The position numbers and the translations under genes were made by a program. The notes beneath the pieces are model-generated. The model ran no database searches. It worked only from the letters and a program-made list of their open reading frames with translations, and was not told where the DNA came from. Below are positions 1-8,675 of a DNA stretch of 64,000 nucleotides, piece after piece. Numbering within the stretch: position 1 is the stretch's first letter; the number at the start of each line of letters is the position of its first letter. The stretch is from Sphingomonas sp. Leaf22 (lineage in GTDB: Bacteria > Pseudomonadota > Alphaproteobacteria > Sphingomonadales > Sphingomonadaceae), in assembly GCF_001421715.1 (NCBI RefSeq), contig NZ_LMKP01000008.1, forward strand, positions 22,878 to 86,877, given 5' to 3'.

Positions 1-234
1 CGGGCACGCGTGCAACTCACCGCCGATCTGACGCCGGTCGATGGCCGGCCGGCGATCACGATGTCCGCACGGCCATCGATCGTGATGGATGATGCACAGG
101 GGGAATGGAACGGTCCGGCGGTCGTTGCCGGCGAGGGCGAGGATTTCGCGACCCTCGCCGAACGCGCGCTGGACCGGGCGCTGCCATGGCGCGGCGCACG
201 ACCGGATCACCGACTTACAGGGGAGATGAAGTAA
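1..234 (+). CDS. C-terminal fragment of unknown protein (truncated by window edge)
   Basis: An open frame enters from the left edge and ends at TAA 232-234, leaving about 77 residues. The stop overlaps the next start (TAATG), so this gene is probably translationally coupled to the protease gene that follows. The tail is soluble and acidic/alanine-rich, with no motif I recognise. A GTG at position 10 could serve as a start, but the frame stays open to the edge, so the true N-terminus is most likely outside the window. Function unknown. Confidence 0.45.
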   Translation, partial: RARVQLTADLTPVDGRPAITMSARPSIVMDDAQGEWNGPAVVAGEGEDFATLAERALDRALPWRGARPDHRLTGEMK

Positions 235-2201
235 TGCAGAATAGCGCTCTGGTACCCGGCACGCCCGTCGAACGCGACTGGCCGCTGGGTGGTGCCGACG
301 ACCTCGTCGAATCGCTGTCGCTCGATCCGTTCGCGGGTCAGACCTATGCGAACAAGCCGATCGCCACGGCGACCCAGGCGGGGAACATCCTGACCCGTTC
401 GGGCTGGAACTGGACCTACAACAATTACGGCGAATTGAGCGATGGGGTCCTGAACTTCGGTTTCTGGAACAGCATCGATGAGCTGGAGAACAGCTATTAC
501 GTCAACGCGACCGGCACGCTGGCCCTGAATGAGGCGTTTTACGGCGCCGATTTTTCGGCTTTCAACGCCGATCAGCGGATGCTGGCGCGCGCGGGCATCG
601 CCCTGTGGGACGATCTGATCGCGATCAGCTTTCAGGAAACCAAGTCGTACAATGCCGACATCACCTTCGGTAACACCTTTACCGGTGGTGCGCAGGCCTA
701 TGCCTATCTGCCGTTCGGCAACATTTTCGACGCCTCTGCGCTGCAGGACGGGTTCGAGGATTATGGCCGGCTGAGCGGCGACGTCTGGATCGACGGCTTC
801 GTCAGCTCGAACTTCTTCCCGGTCCGCGACAGCTTCTATGCCAAGACGACGATCGTCCATGAACTCGGCCACTCGCTCGGGCTGAGCCATCCGGGCAATT
901 ATGACGCGCTCGACGATGACGACGGCGACGGTCAGCCCGATCCGATCACCTATGCCAACGATGCCGCCTATGCGCAGGATTCGGCGCAATATTCGATCAT
1001 GAGCTATTTCAGCGCCTATGAAACCGGCGCGCAGCATATCGACTGGGCCAATCTCCGCTTCGGCTATGCGGCGACGCCGATGGTCCACGACATCGTCGCC
1101 ATCCAGAAAATCTATGGTGCCGACCGGACGACGCGGACCGGTGACACCGTCTATGGCTTCAATTCGACCGCCAATCGCGCCGAATACGACTTTACGAAGA
1201 ACGCGGCACCGATCGTCGCGGTCTATGACGCCGGTGGCAACGACACGCTCGATTTCTCGGGCTGGAACACGCCGTCGGTCATCGATCTGAACGCCGGCGC
1301 GTTTTCGTCGGGTGGCGGGATCGAGGCGTTCCTGACGCTCGAACAGGTCAATGCCAATCGCGCCGCACAGGGCCTGGCCGCCCGTTCGCAGGCGACGTTC
1401 GACGCCTATACCGCGCTGCGTGATGAGCTTGGCCTGACCAACGGCCTGTACAAGGACAATATCTCGATCGCGTATGGCGTGACGATCGAAAATGCGATTG
1501 GCGGCGGCGGCAACGACCGGCTGATCGGTAACCAGGTCGCCAACAAGCTGACCGGCGGTGCGGGGCGCGATATCTTCGAGTTGCGCAACTCGGGCGTCTC
1601 GGGCGTCGACACGGTGACCGATTGGCAGCGCGGCGACGTGCTGGCGGTCGATCGGGCGCTCCGCGACAACAACAATGACGGCATCATCACGTGGCGCGGT
1701 GGTACGGTGGCCATCGACACCACCGATGGCGACGCGGTCACGCTGACCGGGGCGAACGGGGCTGCCGGGCTGCGCCTGATGGGCAGCATCGACGGCACCT
1801 TCTATTATGGCGACGCCCGCGTCCGCCCGGTCGCGGGTCGCAGCCAGCAGGTCGCGGAAAGCGGCTTCGGCGACGATGTCCTCAAATCGTCGAGCAACAA
1901 GAAGATCAGCGACATCTTCTTCTTCGATACCGCCAACCCGATCGCCGGGCTCGGCAACGATTCGCTGACCTTCACCGCACGCGACATCATCGTCACCACG
2001 ACGGCGTTGTTCGACGGGAATGACGACGGCATCATCCGCTTCAACGACGGCATCCTCGACCTGTCGGGCGCTGGCGGCACGGTCGCCATCTCCGGCACGC
2101 GCGCGCTGGAATTCGACGGGATGATCGAACAGAACGGACTGCGCTTCTATATCTACAGCGCCGTCGGTTCGAGCGTCGGCCTGGGCAGCGTCGACGTCTG
2201 A
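234..2201 (+). CDS. M10-family (serralysin-like) zinc metalloprotease, probable type I secretion substrate
   Basis: A 655-residue extracellular protease. The start is ATG 234, behind AGGGGAG and overlapping the previous stop. The metzincin zinc site HELGHSLGLSH lies at residues 209-219 and a Met-turn (SIMSY, Met256) follows, both typical of peptidase M10. An acidic DDDDGDGQPD loop lies just after the zinc site. There is no N-terminal signal peptide, and the C-terminal half carries Ca-binding-type segments (for example GGGGNDRLIGN near nt 1500-1535), so export is expected through a type I transporter with a C-terminal signal. The last ~200 residues hold two copies of a module (DNNNDGIITW, DGNDDGIIRF) shared with the small protein at 22253-23038. 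No transporter is encoded next to it. The substrate is unknown. Confidence 0.88.
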   Translation: MQNSALVPGTPVERDWPLGGADDLVESLSLDPFAGQTYANKPIATATQAGNILTRSGWNWTYNNYGELSDGVLNFGFWNSIDELENSYYVNATGTLALNEAFYGADFSAFNADQRMLARAGIALWDDLIAISFQETKSYNADITFGNTFTGGAQAYAYLPFGNIFDASALQDGFEDYGRLSGDVWIDGFVSSNFFPVRDSFYAKTTIVHELGHSLGLSHPGNYDALDDDDGDGQPDPITYANDAAYAQDSAQYSIMSYFSAYETGAQHIDWANLRFGYAATPMVHDIVAIQKIYGADRTTRTGDTVYGFNSTANRAEYDFTKNAAPIVAVYDAGGNDTLDFSGWNTPSVIDLNAGAFSSGGGIEAFLTLEQVNANRAAQGLAARSQATFDAYTALRDELGLTNGLYKDNISIAYGVTIENAIGGGGNDRLIGNQVANKLTGGAGRDIFELRNSGVSGVDTVTDWQRGDVLAVDRALRDNNNDGIITWRGGTVAIDTTDGDAVTLTGANGAAGLRLMGSIDGTFYYGDARVRPVAGRSQQVAESGFGDDVLKSSSNKKISDIFFFDTANPIAGLGNDSLTFTARDIIVTTTALFDGNDDGIIRFNDGILDLSGAGGTVAISGTRALEFDGMIEQNGLRFYIYSAVGSSVGLGSVDV

Positions 2202-2345
2202 CGACCTGGGTGGCACGATCCCCGATACGGGATCGTGCCACCCCCTTCCCCCCTTCGCAAACCGGGCAAGGCTCTGCTATTGGCGGGACTTCGCTGGGAA
2301 GGGATCGATCGCCGTGACGTTTGGCCATACACACGCGGCGGCGCG

Positions 2346-3656
2346 ATGAACCGCATCGCACGCCAGGCCGGCACCGGTCGCGATTCGGCGGCGCTGCGCT
2401 GGACGATGACGCTGATCCCGCCCTTCGCCATCGCCTATAACGGTATTTTCGCCGCCGCCGCCGCGGTGGGCGCACCGATGAATAACGCGATCGTCATCGC
2501 CGCCGAACTGCTCATCATCCTCAGCGCGATCGGCCTGTCGTTCGTCCGCGACGGCATCCGCCGCGAGGATATGGCACCGCTGCTGTTCGTCGCCGGGATC
2601 GTCGCGGTCGCGATGATCGGGTCGCTGGTGTTCGAACGCCCGATGATCGAGGGGGTGCGCAACGCGCTGATCATCGCCGCCTTCACGATCCTCGGCATCC
2701 GCTGCGACGAACGAATGGTTCGCATCGCCTTTGCGGTCGGTTGCGGGATCGCGCTGGGCGTCTTGCTGCTCGAAATCAGCAGCGTCGACACCTATGCCTC
2801 GATCTTCCAGCCGGCGAGCTATCTGACCAAGACGCGCGGGTTCGTCGTCAAGGATTTCATGGACGAGAATTCGCTGGCGATCGGGACGATCTCGTACAGC
2901 GGGCGCTTCACCTTCGGCCTGTATGACGGGCCGCGCACCTCGTCGATCTTTCTGGAACAGGTCAGCATCAACTGCTTCTCGATCGTCATCATGGTGTATC
3001 TGTGCACCATGTGGCAGCGGCTGAGCCTCGCCGAACGGATACTGGCGCTGGCGACGGTGTTCCTGATCGTGGTCACCAACAATGCGCGCATGTCGGCGCT
3101 GCTCGCGCCGCTGTTCCTGATCGGGTATTTCCTGTTCCCGCGCCTGCCGCGCTATTGGCAGGGGCTGATGCCCGTCGTGTCGATCGGCGCGACCTTCCTA
3201 CTGTTCGCGTTCATCCCGTGGCGCGCCGGCGACGATCCGGTCGGGCGGCTCGGCGTGACCTATCGCTATCTGACATCCTATAATGCCGGCGATTACTTGT
3301 TCGGCGTGCCCGCGCTCATCGCGCGGACCGGCGATACCGGCTATGGCTTCGTGATCGCGTCGATGGGACTGGCGGGCGCCTTCGTCTACTGGGCCTATCT
3401 GATCGTCGTCGTGCCCCAGAATTCGGACATGTCACGACGCGCGGCATGGGCGTCCGCGCTGTACATCTATGTCTGGCTGCTCGTCGGCGGCACCGGCACC
3501 TTCTCGATGAAGTCGGCCCCGCTGCTCTGGCTGCTGCTCGGCTATTGCCGGGCAACCTATCTGGCGGCGCAGGACGAAGGGGCGCGTCGGCAGGCCGAAG
3601 CCCACCGACTGACACCGCGCGAGCGCATGGCCCGGCGACACGCCGCCGCCGGTTGA
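2346..3656 (+). CDS. Exopolysaccharide polymerase, Wzy/GumE-like multi-pass membrane protein
   Basis: A 436-residue, strongly hydrophobic protein with roughly ten to twelve membrane segments. A larger polar stretch around residues 155-195 (KTRGFVVKDFMDENS) is a candidate periplasmic loop. Size, topology and place at the edge of a Wzx/Wzy-type locus fit the polymerase that joins lipid-linked repeat units in the periplasm; Xanthomonas GumE has a similar length. ATG 2346 has no Shine-Dalgarno of its own. It overlaps, as ATGA, the stop of an 11-codon GTG frame at 2314-2349 that is preceded by GGGAAGGG, which suggests translational coupling. The polymerase role is inferred from topology and context, since these proteins share few motifs. 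Confidence 0.7.
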   Translation: MNRIARQAGTGRDSAALRWTMTLIPPFAIAYNGIFAAAAAVGAPMNNAIVIAAELLIILSAIGLSFVRDGIRREDMAPLLFVAGIVAVAMIGSLVFERPMIEGVRNALIIAAFTILGIRCDERMVRIAFAVGCGIALGVLLLEISSVDTYASIFQPASYLTKTRGFVVKDFMDENSLAIGTISYSGRFTFGLYDGPRTSSIFLEQVSINCFSIVIMVYLCTMWQRLSLAERILALATVFLIVVTNNARMSALLAPLFLIGYFLFPRLPRYWQGLMPVVSIGATFLLFAFIPWRAGDDPVGRLGVTYRYLTSYNAGDYLFGVPALIARTGDTGYGFVIASMGLAGAFVYWAYLIVVVPQNSDMSRRAAWASALYIYVWLLVGGTGTFSMKSAPLLWLLLGYCRATYLAAQDEGARRQAEAHRLTPRERMARRHAAAG

Positions 3657-3660
3657 CCGG

Positions 3661-4113
3661 TCAGTGTGACCGGAACAGATGGATCGCCGCCATGATCGCC
3701 AGCCACGGCGTCGCGGCATAGACCGCCAGCGTCATCAACCGCTGGCGTGGCGACCATTTGAACGGTTGGGCAGCCGGTGCGACGTCGAAACTGACGACGT
3801 TGCCGCGAGTCGCGTCGGACACGGCACCCGACGGCAACGTCCCGATGAACTCGCAGCCATATTGGGTACCCTCGCCCCACATCACGGTCGCCTCGACCGT
3901 GCCGACCCCGGCAAGGCCCAGCAGGACCGATTCGCCGATGCCCAGCGGATGGCCGGTGCGGATACGGCACCCGTGGCGGGTCAGGTCGAGCAGCGCGCTA
4001 TGCACCGGCGGCCGCCCCGCAGCGCGCAATACGCACGCACGACCGACCGAAACACGATCGTCATCGCGACGACCGACAAACTGTTCTTCAATTATGCGTG
4101 CCTGAAGACTCAT
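3661..4113 (-). CDS. PilZ-domain protein (putative c-di-GMP receptor) with C-terminal membrane helix
   Basis: A 150-residue protein. An RxxxR motif (R16-DDD-R20) and a DxTxxG box (D43, G48) match the two c-di-GMP contact motifs of PilZ domains. A hydrophobic helix near residues 124-146 (VYAATPWLAIMAAIHLF) should anchor it to the inner membrane with PilZ in the cytoplasm. The start is the ATG at 4113 because GGAGG lies 5 nt upstream. Longer starts would place that Shine-Dalgarno inside the coding region. Lying inside the EPS locus, it probably tunes synthesis or export in response to c-di-GMP; that role is inferred. Confidence 0.82.
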   Translation of the reverse strand: MSLQARIIEEQFVGRRDDDRVSVGRACVLRAAGRPPVHSALLDLTRHGCRIRTGHPLGIGESVLLGLAGVGTVEATVMWGEGTQYGCEFIGTLPSGAVSDATRGNVVSFDVAPAAQPFKWSPRQRLMTLAVYAATPWLAIMAAIHLFRSH

Positions 4114-4190
4114 GGCATCCTCCATCTGGCTACACACCAGATAGCGGATCAGGTCTTACCAAAGCTTTTCTGCGCACATCGAATTGATGG

Positions 4191-4211
4191 TTACTAATCG
4201 GTGATTGGTAA
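4191..4211. promoter_or_regulatory. Near-perfect dyad, candidate operator upstream of the PilZ gene
   Basis: The 9-bp arms TTACTAATC and GATTGGTAA flank GGT, with 8 of 9 positions paired. The site lies in an AT-rich gap about 80 bp upstream of the PilZ start and about 50 bp past the end of the acyltransferase gene. Size and symmetry fit a dimeric regulator site. No cognate regulator is encoded nearby. Confidence 0.3.
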
Positions 4212-4260
4212 ACGGCGGGTAAATCATTGCGCCTTTATTGTTCACTAGCGAATTTCGCGA

Positions 4261-4884
4261 TCAGATCGTCCAGGTGACCGGGCGGATATCGCGTGCCGGA
4301 CTGCCGGCAACCAGCATACCGGGCGCGACGTCGCGGACCACGATCGAGCCGGCGGCGATCACCGCGCCCGATCCGATCGTCACGCCCTTCAGCACCATCA
4401 CTCCCAGCCCGATCCAGACATCGTCGCCGATCACCACCGGCGCGGTCCGCCCGCGCGAACCGGTCAGATCGTGATGGTCGGTGTCCATGATGACGGTGCG
4501 CGCGGCGATCGCGACACGGTGCCCGATCGTCACCGCATGATGGCAATCGATCCGTACATCGTCGGCCAGATAGCCGCTGCCCAGCGTCAGCCGCCCCCCC
4601 TTTCCGACGCGGATCTCGACGCCGCGATGCAGGGCGAAGATGCCGTCGACCTGCATCGCGCCGCCGGGCCGCACCGCGACCTCGGTCCCGCGCGACACCT
4701 GACCGGGCCAGCATTTGCCGATCGCCAACCGCCCCTTGCCGCTCACCGGCCCGGCGATCGACAGCCGCGCGCGCCGATAGATCAGGACGCGAAACGGCGT
4801 ACGCAGATTTGCGAACATGGTCGCGAAGGGTCTCAACCGCAGCAGCAGCCGGAGAAGCGGTGCCGCGCGCGTAAATACACTCAA
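4261..4884 (-). CDS. Hexapeptide-repeat (LbH) acyltransferase, probable O-acetyltransferase of the EPS repeat unit
   Basis: A 207-residue protein whose C-terminal two-thirds is a left-handed beta-helix of imperfect [LIV]-G-x4 repeats (VTIGHRVAI, VVIGDDVWIG, VTIGSGAVI, VAPGMLVAGSPA). DTDHHDL supplies the catalytic-type histidine pair of the WcaF/MaaA group. The start is TTG 4884 with GGGGGA about 8 nt upstream; ATG 4818 is an alternative that would drop a basic N-terminus. It lies just downstream of the phosphoglycosyltransferase on the same strand, so it probably acetylates lipid-linked sugars. Donor and acceptor are inferred. Confidence 0.75.
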   Translation of the reverse strand: MSVFTRAAPLLRLLLRLRPFATMFANLRTPFRVLIYRRARLSIAGPVSGKGRLAIGKCWPGQVSRGTEVAVRPGGAMQVDGIFALHRGVEIRVGKGGRLTLGSGYLADDVRIDCHHAVTIGHRVAIAARTVIMDTDHHDLTGSRGRTAPVVIGDDVWIGLGVMVLKGVTIGSGAVIAAGSIVVRDVAPGMLVAGSPARDIRPVTWTI

Positions 4885-4932
4885 ATCAATTCCCCCGCCA
4901 TTTCATGGCGAACGAACAATAAGTATTTAGGT

Positions 4933-6321
4933 TCAATAGGTGTTTTTATGGACCACGACCTTCACGGTCATCGCGAGGATCGTGACGTCGCGCCAGAACG
5001 ACCAGTTGGCGGCATATTCCAGATCGGCCTGCAAGCGGCGGGTCAGATCCTCGACATGGTTGGTCGCGCCGCGATAGCCGCGCACCTGTGCCAGACCGGT
5101 GATGCCGGGCTTCAGCGCGTGGCGATGCCAGTAGCGCGTGTCGACGTCCCAGAACAGGTGATTGCCGGCCAGCGAGCCCAGCGCGTGCGGACGCGGGCCG
5201 ACGATGCTCATCTGTCCAAGGAACACGTTCAGCAGCTGCGGCAATTCGTCGATGCTGGTGCGGCGGATGAAATAGCCGACGCGGGTGATACGGTCGTCAT
5301 CGCGGCGAGTGGAGACATTGCCATCGGCGTCGCAATTTTCGACACGCATGCTGCGGAACTTCAGAATGTCGAAGAATTCGTTGCCGCGTCCGACGCGCCG
5401 CTGGCGGAACAGCACCGGCCCCGGACTGTCGAGCTTGATGAGCAACGCGGTCAGCAGCAGCGCGGGTGCCAGCGCGATCAGCGCCGGCACGCATACCGCC
5501 AGATCGAACGCCCGCTTCGCAAACGCATCGCGCAACGACAGCGGCCCGACCGATACGGTCAGCGTCGCCCGGTCGCCGATATGCGATACGCCCAGCGCGC
5601 CGAAATGCGAGATCGTATCGACCACCACGTCGCCGCGGACGTTCGCGCCCTTCAGCAGCATCGCCCAATCCTGGCAGCGCGCTTCGGAACAGGCGACCAC
5701 CACGCGTTCGCATTCGCGGATCAGCGATCCGAAGGCGTTGAGCATCGCCGGATCGCGCAAGTCGGGGACCAGACCGATATCGCTTGCCCGGACCACGCGG
5801 TACCCCGGCGGCGGTGCGATGTCGGCCCCGTCGAGGATCAGCATCTGCACCAGCAACCGGTCGCGCAGCCGCGATTCGACATAGATCGCCACGATCTGCC
5901 GGAACACGACCAGCGTCAGCGTGCCGACGACCATCGCGATGCCGATCAGCAGGCGCGACAGGTCGCGCTCCAGCTTCAGGAAATAGGAGAGCAGGAACAG
6001 CACGCCATAGGTGAACAGCAGCGCCCGGACCGCAGGTGCGGTGTCGACCGAAACGTCCTGCGCCGATCGCAGCGAGAACGCGCCCGAATTGAAGGCGATG
6101 CCGGTATAGACGATCGCCGTCACCGTCAGCAGCTCGAACAGCTTGAAATCGGACTTCAGCAAATGACTGGGCAACAGGAAGCCGAACGCGATCGCGGTGA
6201 TGTCCAGCGCCAGCAATATCACATAAAGCCGCAGGCGAAGCGCATGCGGCGTCAGCCAGAAACGCGAACTTTTCGTCGCGCCAGCAATATCCGTTCCGGA
6301 ATCGGCTGGTATTCCTGTCAC
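4933..6321 (-). CDS. Initiating polyprenyl-phosphate glucose/hexose-1-phosphate transferase (GumD/WcaJ/GelB type)
   Basis: A 462-residue polyisoprenyl-phosphate hexose-1-phosphate transferase. Four or five N-terminal membrane helices (residues 30-145) and a CoA-binding-like middle precede the C-terminal catalytic domain. That domain begins [14 protein letters not shown] and carries [28 protein letters not shown] and [15 protein letters not shown], which are hallmarks of the family. It transfers sugar-1-phosphate, most likely glucose-1-phosphate from UDP-glucose, to undecaprenyl phosphate at the inner membrane and so starts the repeat unit. The start is GTG 6321 with GGGGAT upstream; the next ATG would cut into the first helix. 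Confidence 0.9.
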   Translation of the reverse strand: MTGIPADSGTDIAGATKSSRFWLTPHALRLRLYVILLALDITAIAFGFLLPSHLLKSDFKLFELLTVTAIVYTGIAFNSGAFSLRSAQDVSVDTAPAVRALLFTYGVLFLLSYFLKLERDLSRLLIGIAMVVGTLTLVVFRQIVAIYVESRLRDRLLVQMLILDGADIAPPPGYRVVRASDIGLVPDLRDPAMLNAFGSLIRECERVVVACSEARCQDWAMLLKGANVRGDVVVDTISHFGALGVSHIGDRATLTVSVGPLSLRDAFAKRAFDLAVCVPALIALAPALLLTALLIKLDSPGPVLFRQRRVGRGNEFFDILKFRSMRVENCDADGNVSTRRDDDRITRVGYFIRRTSIDELPQLLNVFLGQMSIVGPRPHALGSLAGNHLFWDVDTRYWHRHALKPGITGLAQVRGYRGATNHVEDLTRRLQADLEYAANWSFWRDVTILAMTVKVVVHKNTY

Positions 6322-6483
6322 CCTGATCCCCGATGTCCGCTGTACGCCGTTAACGGCTGTAATTGGTCTTGGTCTTGAAGCCCGTGCGTGCGCCGCGCGT
6401 CCATGGATGAGTTGCGCTTGCAGCGCAAGTCCGGTGCGACGCGGGCGTACAAAGTGCGTTACGGTGAAAGCGTTACCATCTCT

Positions 6484-7602
6484 TTACTTCCCCGCAACGC
6501 GATACAAGTCGTAAAACGCATCGACATGCCCGCGCCAGCCGAAGCGTGCGTCGAGCAGTGCATCCAGCGCGCCGGGATCGGGCCGGTCGATCGTCGGCCA
6601 GTCCCGCGCAAAGGCCGCGCCCGATGCCGGATCGGTGAAATCGACGATGCGGCCGAAGCCCATCGTCTCGATCGTCCGTTCGAACGCGGGAATCGCGTTC
6701 AGCACGGGGTAGAGATGCGCCGACGCCCCCTCGATCGCTGCCAGGCCAAAGCCTTCATAGCTCGACGCCGACACATAGACCGACGACCGGCGCACGATAT
6801 CGGCGATCTCGGCATCGGTCGGCGTCACCACCACCTCGACCGCATCGGCGACACCGGCCGCGGCGGCACGCTCGCGCAGGTCGGCGGCTTCCACGCCCAT
6901 CGGCTTGCCCGCGATCACCAGCCGCCACGCCGGATCGACCTCGCACGCCTGTGCGAACCATGGCAGCAGTTCGAACAGCCCCTTGTTCGGCGCCAGCCGG
7001 CCGAAATACAGCATCGTGTGCGCCGACGGATCCGCCAGCCCGCGAAACTTGTCGAGGCTGACGCCATTTTCGATCAGCCGCAAATTGCGCGGATGGATCT
7101 GCTGGAAGCGGTCGAAATCCTGCGTGCTCGACGCGCCGGTCGCCGCATAGGCGCGCATCGCGGTGCGGGTGACCGTCGCGAAATAGCGCAGCTTCATCTT
7201 GCCGGCGAATTGGGTGTGAAAGAATCCGCCATGCGTCGACAGCACCAGCGTGCGGCCATGGATCGGCCTGGTCAGCGCCAGATAGTCGAACAGGAAATCC
7301 ACGCCATGGACATGGACGATGTCCGCACCGTTCAGATGGCGCAGCACGCCCGGCGCGATCGGGTAGCGTTTCGACCCCTTCCACGGCACCCGGCGGATTT
7401 CGATCCCGTCGATCGCGTCATGGTGCGGCAGCGTAGCCGTCGCATCGTCGTCGAAGATCGTGTCGAGCGTCACCACGCGAACGCCGTGCCCGTCGCGCTG
7501 CTGATAGCGCGCCAATTGCAGGACGCATTCCTCCATGCCGCCGATCCCGGGATGGAACTGGCGGACGACATGGACGATCGACAGGGGGCGATCGGCGGTC
7601 AT
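6484..7602 (-). CDS. gumH: GT4 glycosyltransferase, GumH-like GDP-mannose:lipid-linked glucan mannosyltransferase
   Basis: A 372-residue GT-B enzyme. The N-terminus IVHVVRQFHPGIGGMEE and the central block HVHGVDFLFDYLALT...STHGGFFHT closely follow Xanthomonas GumH as I remember it. That enzyme adds alpha-1,3-mannose to cellobiosyl-PP-lipid. The C-terminal nucleotide-binding domain has the EX7E signature (YEGFGLAAIEG). The ATG at 7602 overlaps the stop of the upstream GH5 gene (ATGA), so the two are coupled. Mannose as donor sugar is inferred from the GumH resemblance. Confidence 0.85.
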   Translation of the reverse strand: MTADRPLSIVHVVRQFHPGIGGMEECVLQLARYQQRDGHGVRVVTLDTIFDDDATATLPHHDAIDGIEIRRVPWKGSKRYPIAPGVLRHLNGADIVHVHGVDFLFDYLALTRPIHGRTLVLSTHGGFFHTQFAGKMKLRYFATVTRTAMRAYAATGASSTQDFDRFQQIHPRNLRLIENGVSLDKFRGLADPSAHTMLYFGRLAPNKGLFELLPWFAQACEVDPAWRLVIAGKPMGVEAADLRERAAAAGVADAVEVVVTPTDAEIADIVRRSSVYVSASSYEGFGLAAIEGASAHLYPVLNAIPAFERTIETMGFGRIVDFTDPASGAAFARDWPTIDRPDPGALDALLDARFGWRGHVDAFYDLYRVAGK

Positions 7603-8675
7603 CGACGCGGCTCCGCTCGGTCGGTGCGCGGCCCGGGTCCGGGAAGCGGTCCGGGGCCGGCGGAAAGGGCCGGGTTCAGCATCCGTTGATACTCCGATGG
7701 AGGACAGGTCAATCGATCGTCCTTGGAACATTCGATCTTGAACAGATAGCGGTCGGGCCACATCCGGCCCCCGCCCCACCAGGTGATGCCCAGCAGCACG
7801 TCGCTGTTCGCGCGCAGTTGCGCGACGGCATCGGCCCCGACCGCCACGCAGCCGGGCGGCACCGCCGCATAGCTACCGAACGCCGATTCGGTGATGTAGG
7901 CGCGCAGGCCGCGTCGCCGCAATTGCTTCGCAAACCGGTCGAACCCGCTGTCGGTGCGTGGCTCGCCCTTGTCGTTGGTGCAATCGCGCTTCGTGCCCGA
8001 ACCGTCTGAATCGAAATAGCGATGACCGTTCAGTAAGGTGCGGTCGATCGGATCGAGCGGCCCCGGCGTCCGATCGAGCGCACAGCCCGCGCTCTGACAC
8101 TTGCCATCGGCCGGCTCATGCTTGTCGAACCGCTGGATGCCCGAATATCCCGGCCATTGCAGCAGGATCGGATGACGGATGCCAGCCCGGCGCAATCCGG
8201 CGATCACCACCTTGGCCTCGGTTGCCCACTGCATCCACTCGACATTGCCGGGTTCGTTGACCAGATCGATCATCACCGACCCGTCGTCGGGGAATTGTCG
8301 CGCCAGATCGGTCCAGAACGCGATCTGTTCGCCGACCGGGTTCCAGCGCGAATTGTGATTGTCGAGGATCAGCGGCACCCGGCGCGTGCCGGTAAACGCG
8401 GCGATCGCCTTCAGTTCCTCGACCCGGTCGGGCGTCATCCGGCTCGGGCGGAACGGATAGCGGATCAGGCCGAAGCGCAGCCGGTCGACGGCGTTGCGCA
8501 CATCGGCCAGCGTCGGGCGCGGCGCATCGCTCTCCTTGCCCTCGGCTCCCGACAGATTGACGCCGAAGCGGGGCGGCGGCGCGGGACGGCGCGGCGGGTC
8601 CTTGGGCTGGGCCTCCCCTTGCCCATTGCATCCCGCGACCAGCATCATGGCGGCCAGCAGCCACGCGGCGCGCAT
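7599..8675 (-). CDS. GH5-like glycoside hydrolase (cellulase family), predicted lipoprotein
   Basis: A 358-residue protein with a lipobox LVAGC (Cys16), then a Pro-rich linker and a TIM-barrel-type hydrolase. DLVNEPGN places the acid/base at Glu141, and AYITESAFGS gives a candidate nucleophile at Glu263. The barrel opens with FGVNLSGAE, nearly identical to the start of the secreted GH5-RTX protein at 18636-20786, so the two are probably paralogues. It probably sits on the periplasmic face of a membrane and cleaves beta-glucan-like backbones, perhaps stray or misdirected EPS. The start ATG 8675 overlaps the flippase stop (TGATG). Confidence 0.82.
   Translation of the reverse strand: MRAAWLLAAMMLVAGCNGQGEAQPKDPPRRPAPPPRFGVNLSGAEGKESDAPRPTLADVRNAVDRLRFGLIRYPFRPSRMTPDRVEELKAIAAFTGTRRVPLILDNHNSRWNPVGEQIAFWTDLARQFPDDGSVMIDLVNEPGNVEWMQWATEAKVVIAGLRRAGIRHPILLQWPGYSGIQRFDKHEPADGKCQSAGCALDRTPGPLDPIDRTLLNGHRYFDSDGSGTKRDCTNDKGEPRTDSGFDRFAKQLRRRGLRAYITESAFGSYAAVPPGCVAVGADAVAQLRANSDVLLGITWWGGGRMWPDRYLFKIECSKDDRLTCPPSEYQRMLNPALSAGPGPLPGPGPRTDRAEPRR

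Noticed and set aside
207..2216. 669-codon open frame antisense to the M10 protease
   Set aside because: It is a by-product of GC-rich codon use on the other strand; the translation is Arg/Asp/Val-rich without domain motifs, while the plus strand encodes a clear metalloprotease.
6412..6428. Small hairpin TTGCGCT-TGC-AGCGCAA as terminator of the GT4 gene
   Set aside because: Perfect 7-bp stem, but it lies about 55 nt past the stop without a U-tract and before a same-strand gene, so the evidence is too weak to list.
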